Origin: Paenibacillus albicereus | Lineage (GTDB): Bacteria > Bacillota > Bacilli > Paenibacillales > Paenibacillaceae | Assembly (NCBI RefSeq): GCF_012676905.1 | Contig: NZ_CP051428.1 | Span: forward strand, 2,690,001-2,754,000 | Length of the DNA stretch: 64,000 nucleotides | Direction: 5' to 3' | Shown: positions 62,024-64,000 of the stretch, piece after piece | Position numbering within the stretch: position 1 is the first letter of the stretch | Layout: each line of letters starts with the position of its first letter | The notes under the pieces: model-generated | Told to the model about the DNA's origin: nothing | The model's input: only the letters and a program-made list of their open reading frames with translations | The model's database searches: none | Made by a program: the position numbers and the translations under genes

Positions 62024-62974
62024 TCAGCTCCGCAGCAGCTCGGCGGACCGGTCCCGGTCCTTCCCCAGCTGCTCGACGAGCTCGGCGACGCCGGAGAATT
62101 TCCGCTCCGGGCGAAGGAAATGAAGGAATTCGATGCGCACGCGCAGGCCGTACAGATCGCCTTCGAAATCCAGCAGATGGGCTTCGAGTACGGGAACGAT
62201 GCTTTCCTTGTTGAAGGTCGGCTTCATCCCGTGGTTGAGCACGGCCGGCAGCGTCTGGGCCGGAAAGCCGTTCCGCTCCGGGAGGTGGACACGGACCGCG
62301 TAGACGCCTAGGCGCGGGACGACATAGGCGGAGTCCTGCAGGACGTTCGCGGTCGGAAAGCCGATCGTGCGCCCTCTCGCGTCTCCATGAACGACGACGC
62401 CGCTCACCGCATAAGGCCGGCCGAGCAGCTCGGCGGCCAGCTCGACCTGCCCGTTTTCCAATGCCTCGCGCACGTACGTGCTGCTTACCTTGAGGCCCTC
62501 CCGGCTATAGGCTGGAACGATTTCGACGCCGAAGCGGCCTTCCCCGAGCTCGCTCAGGCTTTGGGCGCTGCCTTCACCGAAGTGGCCGAAGCGGAAGTCG
62601 AAGCCGACGACCGCGTGGCAGACGCCGAGGCGCAGCAGCACCTCTTCGACGAAAGCGCGAGGGCTGATCTCGGCAAAGGCGGGCTCGAAGCGCATGACAT
62701 ACACCGCATCGGCGCCAGCCTGCCGGAACAGCTCCAGCTTGTCGTCCAGCGGCGTGAGGCTCGCGGCATAGCCGCTGCCCCGCCCGAGCACCTCGCGAGG
62801 ATGGGGATCGAACGTCATGACGGCCGCCCGCATGCCGGAAGCGGACGCTTTGGCGACGGCCCGCTCGATGACGGAGCGATGGCCAAGATGCACGCCGTCA
62901 AAATGGCCGATCGCCAGCGCGCACTTCTCTTTCGCATCCGACTCCAGCGGATAGCTTACAACATGGACCTCCAT
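62024..62974 (-). CDS. ribF: Bifunctional riboflavin kinase/FAD synthetase
   Basis: A 316-residue RibF. The N-terminal nucleotidyltransferase domain has GHFDGVHLGHRSVIERA and the C-terminal kinase domain has GVVVHGDARGRTIGFPTAN. It makes FMN and then FAD from riboflavin. ATG at 62972-62974 after GGTGGGAG. Lies 28 bp after truB in the conserved truB-ribF-rpsO order. Confidence 0.96.
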   Translation of the reverse strand: MEVHVVSYPLESDAKEKCALAIGHFDGVHLGHRSVIERAVAKASASGMRAAVMTFDPHPREVLGRGSGYAASLTPLDDKLELFRQAGADAVYVMRFEPAFAEISPRAFVEEVLLRLGVCHAVVGFDFRFGHFGEGSAQSLSELGEGRFGVEIVPAYSREGLKVSSTYVREALENGQVELAAELLGRPYAVSGVVVHGDARGRTIGFPTANVLQDSAYVVPRLGVYAVRVHLPERNGFPAQTLPAVLNHGMKPTFNKESIVPVLEAHLLDFEGDLYGLRVRIEFLHFLRPERKFSGVAELVEQLGKDRDRSAELLRS

Positions 62975-63002
62975 TTGCTCCCACCTGCATTTCTCTTTAG
63001 GT

Positions 63003-63920
63003 TCAGACCTCTTCCGGACGGGCGAATACCTTGACGGGCTTGAGCATGCCGTCCTCCGGCTCCGCCTCGAACAGACCGGCGAACAAGCCGCCCTGGCTGT
63101 ATAGCCGCAGCATGCCGCTGGCGGGTGCCGTACCGTCCAGCCAATCCAGCGGGATGCGGCGCCCTTGCAGCGCCTGCCGCACGGCGGGCACTGCCGCGGT
63201 GAAGGCGGGAATGCCGGAAAGCGAGCGGTCGGCCGCCAGCAGGCGGCTCGCTTCCGCTCCCTCCTCCCGCAGCGCCTCGAGCTCCTCGAGCGTGACGCAG
63301 TCCTCGCGCCGGAAGCCTGCGGACAGCGTCCGCGTCAGCTCCGCCATCGCAGCGGGCACGCCCAGCTTCTCGCCGATGTCGACGCACAGCGTGCGGATAT
63401 AGGTGCCCTTGGAGCAGAGCACGCGGAAACGGATGCGAGGATGGTCCGGACGAAGGTCCGCCTCCAGCAGCTCCAGCTCGTGGATCGTCGCCTGACGCGG
63501 CTTGCGCTCCACGGTCTTGCCTTCGCGAGCCAGCTCGTACAGCCGCTTGCCGTCGACCTTGACGGCGGAATACATCGGAGGCAGCTGCCGGATCTCTCCG
63601 ACGAACGAGAGGAGCGTCTCCAGGAGCCGCTCCTCTCCGATCTCGACCTTGTCGACACGCTCGATCGTCTCTCCGGTCAGATCCTGCGTATCGGTCGCCA
63701 CGCCGAATTGCAGCACCGCCTCATATTCCTTGGGCATCTCCTGCAAATACTCGACGAAGCGCGTCGCCGGTCCGATGCAAAGCGGCAGGACCCCGGTCAC
63801 CATCGGATCGAGGGTGCCGGCATGGCCGATCCGCTTCGTCCGCAGCAGCCGGCGGCATTTGGCTACGACATCATGAGACGTCCAGCCGGCGGGCTTCCAG
63901 ATCGGTAAAATTCCATTCAT
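63003..63920 (-). CDS. truB: tRNA pseudouridine-55 synthase
   Basis: A 305-residue TruB. The catalytic Asp lies in RIGHAGTLDPMVTGVLP, and YEAVLQFGVATDTQDLTG and the GTYIRTLCVDIGEKLG motifs are typical. It converts U55 of the T loop of tRNAs. ATG at 63918-63920 opens NGILPIWKPAGWTSHDVV and overlaps the stop of the upstream gene as ATGA. The C-terminal region (about 245-305) resembles a PUA-like extension. Confidence 0.96.
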   Translation of the reverse strand: MNGILPIWKPAGWTSHDVVAKCRRLLRTKRIGHAGTLDPMVTGVLPLCIGPATRFVEYLQEMPKEYEAVLQFGVATDTQDLTGETIERVDKVEIGEERLLETLLSFVGEIRQLPPMYSAVKVDGKRLYELAREGKTVERKPRQATIHELELLEADLRPDHPRIRFRVLCSKGTYIRTLCVDIGEKLGVPAAMAELTRTLSAGFRREDCVTLEELEALREEGAEASRLLAADRSLSGIPAFTAAVPAVRQALQGRRIPLDWLDGTAPASGMLRLYSQGGLFAGLFEAEPEDGMLKPVKVFARPEEV

Positions 63921-64000
63921 CTCGATTCCAGCGCCTCCCCGACCGCAGCCAGCAAGGCGTCGATCTGGACCTCGCCCTCCAGCCGGCATCCGGCCGCGCG
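63917..64000 (-). CDS. nrnA: C-terminal fragment, probable bifunctional oligoribonuclease/PAP phosphatase NrnA
   Basis: Only the last 27 codons are in the window, reading RAAGCRLEGEVQIDALLAAV and ending at TGA 63917-63919. An AAGC-type motif close to the C-terminus fits the glycine-rich DHHA1 ending of NrnA, and nrnA lies between rbfA and truB in many Bacillota. RbfA itself is the main alternative. The stop overlaps the truB start (ATGA). Confidence 0.55.
   Translation of the reverse strand, partial: RAAGCRLEGEVQIDALLAAVGEALESR

Overview
The window is a GC-rich stretch of a Bacillota chromosome, most likely from the Paenibacillaceae (Paenibacillus or a close relative). Gene order from about 26.7 kb to the right edge follows the Bacillus subtilis block truB-ribF-rpsO-pnp-ylxY-mlpA-spoVFAB-dapG-dapA-rnjB-tepA-spoIIIE-ymfFHIJK-rodZ-pgsA-cinA-recA-rny-ymdB-spoVS-ricA. 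Endospore genes (spoVS, dpaA/dpaB, sleB, ylxY, spoIIIE), strong Bacillus-type Shine-Dalgarno sites and frequent GTG/TTG starts support this. Nearly all genes lie on the minus strand. No rRNA, tRNA, insertion sequence, prophage, CRISPR array or attachment site was seen.

Left third (1-26.7 kb), more accessory: a 3'-truncated helD; an operon of a coiled-coil protein, CorA, HrpB and a DUF1294 protein; plus-strand gluQ; copper ATPase copA; a MASE4-GGDEF cyclase; a four-gene operon (DUF3889, YbjQ, DUF1992, rhodanese); a sensor kinase-response regulator-RND pump cassette; a DUF4184 membrane protein; an MFS transporter; and a biotin-uptake locus. In that locus plus-strand bioY faces one minus-strand gene that fuses both ECF ATPases and the EcfT membrane subunit, with a BirA-like operator in front of bioY. 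An iron alcohol dehydrogenase follows.

Middle (26.7-46.4 kb), conserved housekeeping: ricA, pduL, korAB, a dipeptidase, spoVS (sigma-H-like promoter), ymdB, rny, recX, recA (LexA-like box and good sigma-A promoter), cinA, pgsA, yajQ, rodZ, ymfK, ymfJ, the EF-P-modification-linked trio ymfI/ymfH/ymfF, and sleB with a near-ideal sigma-G promoter.

Right third (46.4-64 kb): spoIIIE, ylzJ, tepA, rnjB with a structured leader that encodes a possible leader peptide, dapA, dapG, dpaB, dpaA, dut, an M16 peptidase, ylxY (sigma-E-like promoter), pnp, rpsO with its own promoter and structured leader, ribF, truB and the last codons of a probable nrnA. Lysine/DAP and dipicolinate synthesis, RNA turnover (Rny, RNase J, PNPase, YmdB, RicA) and sporulation are the main functional themes.

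I found no wholly new system. The most unusual items are the single-chain A-A-T ECF transporter with a missing switch histidine in its first ATPase, the rnjB leader with overlapping hairpins inside a short open frame, and several departures from the B. subtilis gene order (no asd, no miaB). Promoter calls rest on motif matching by eye.
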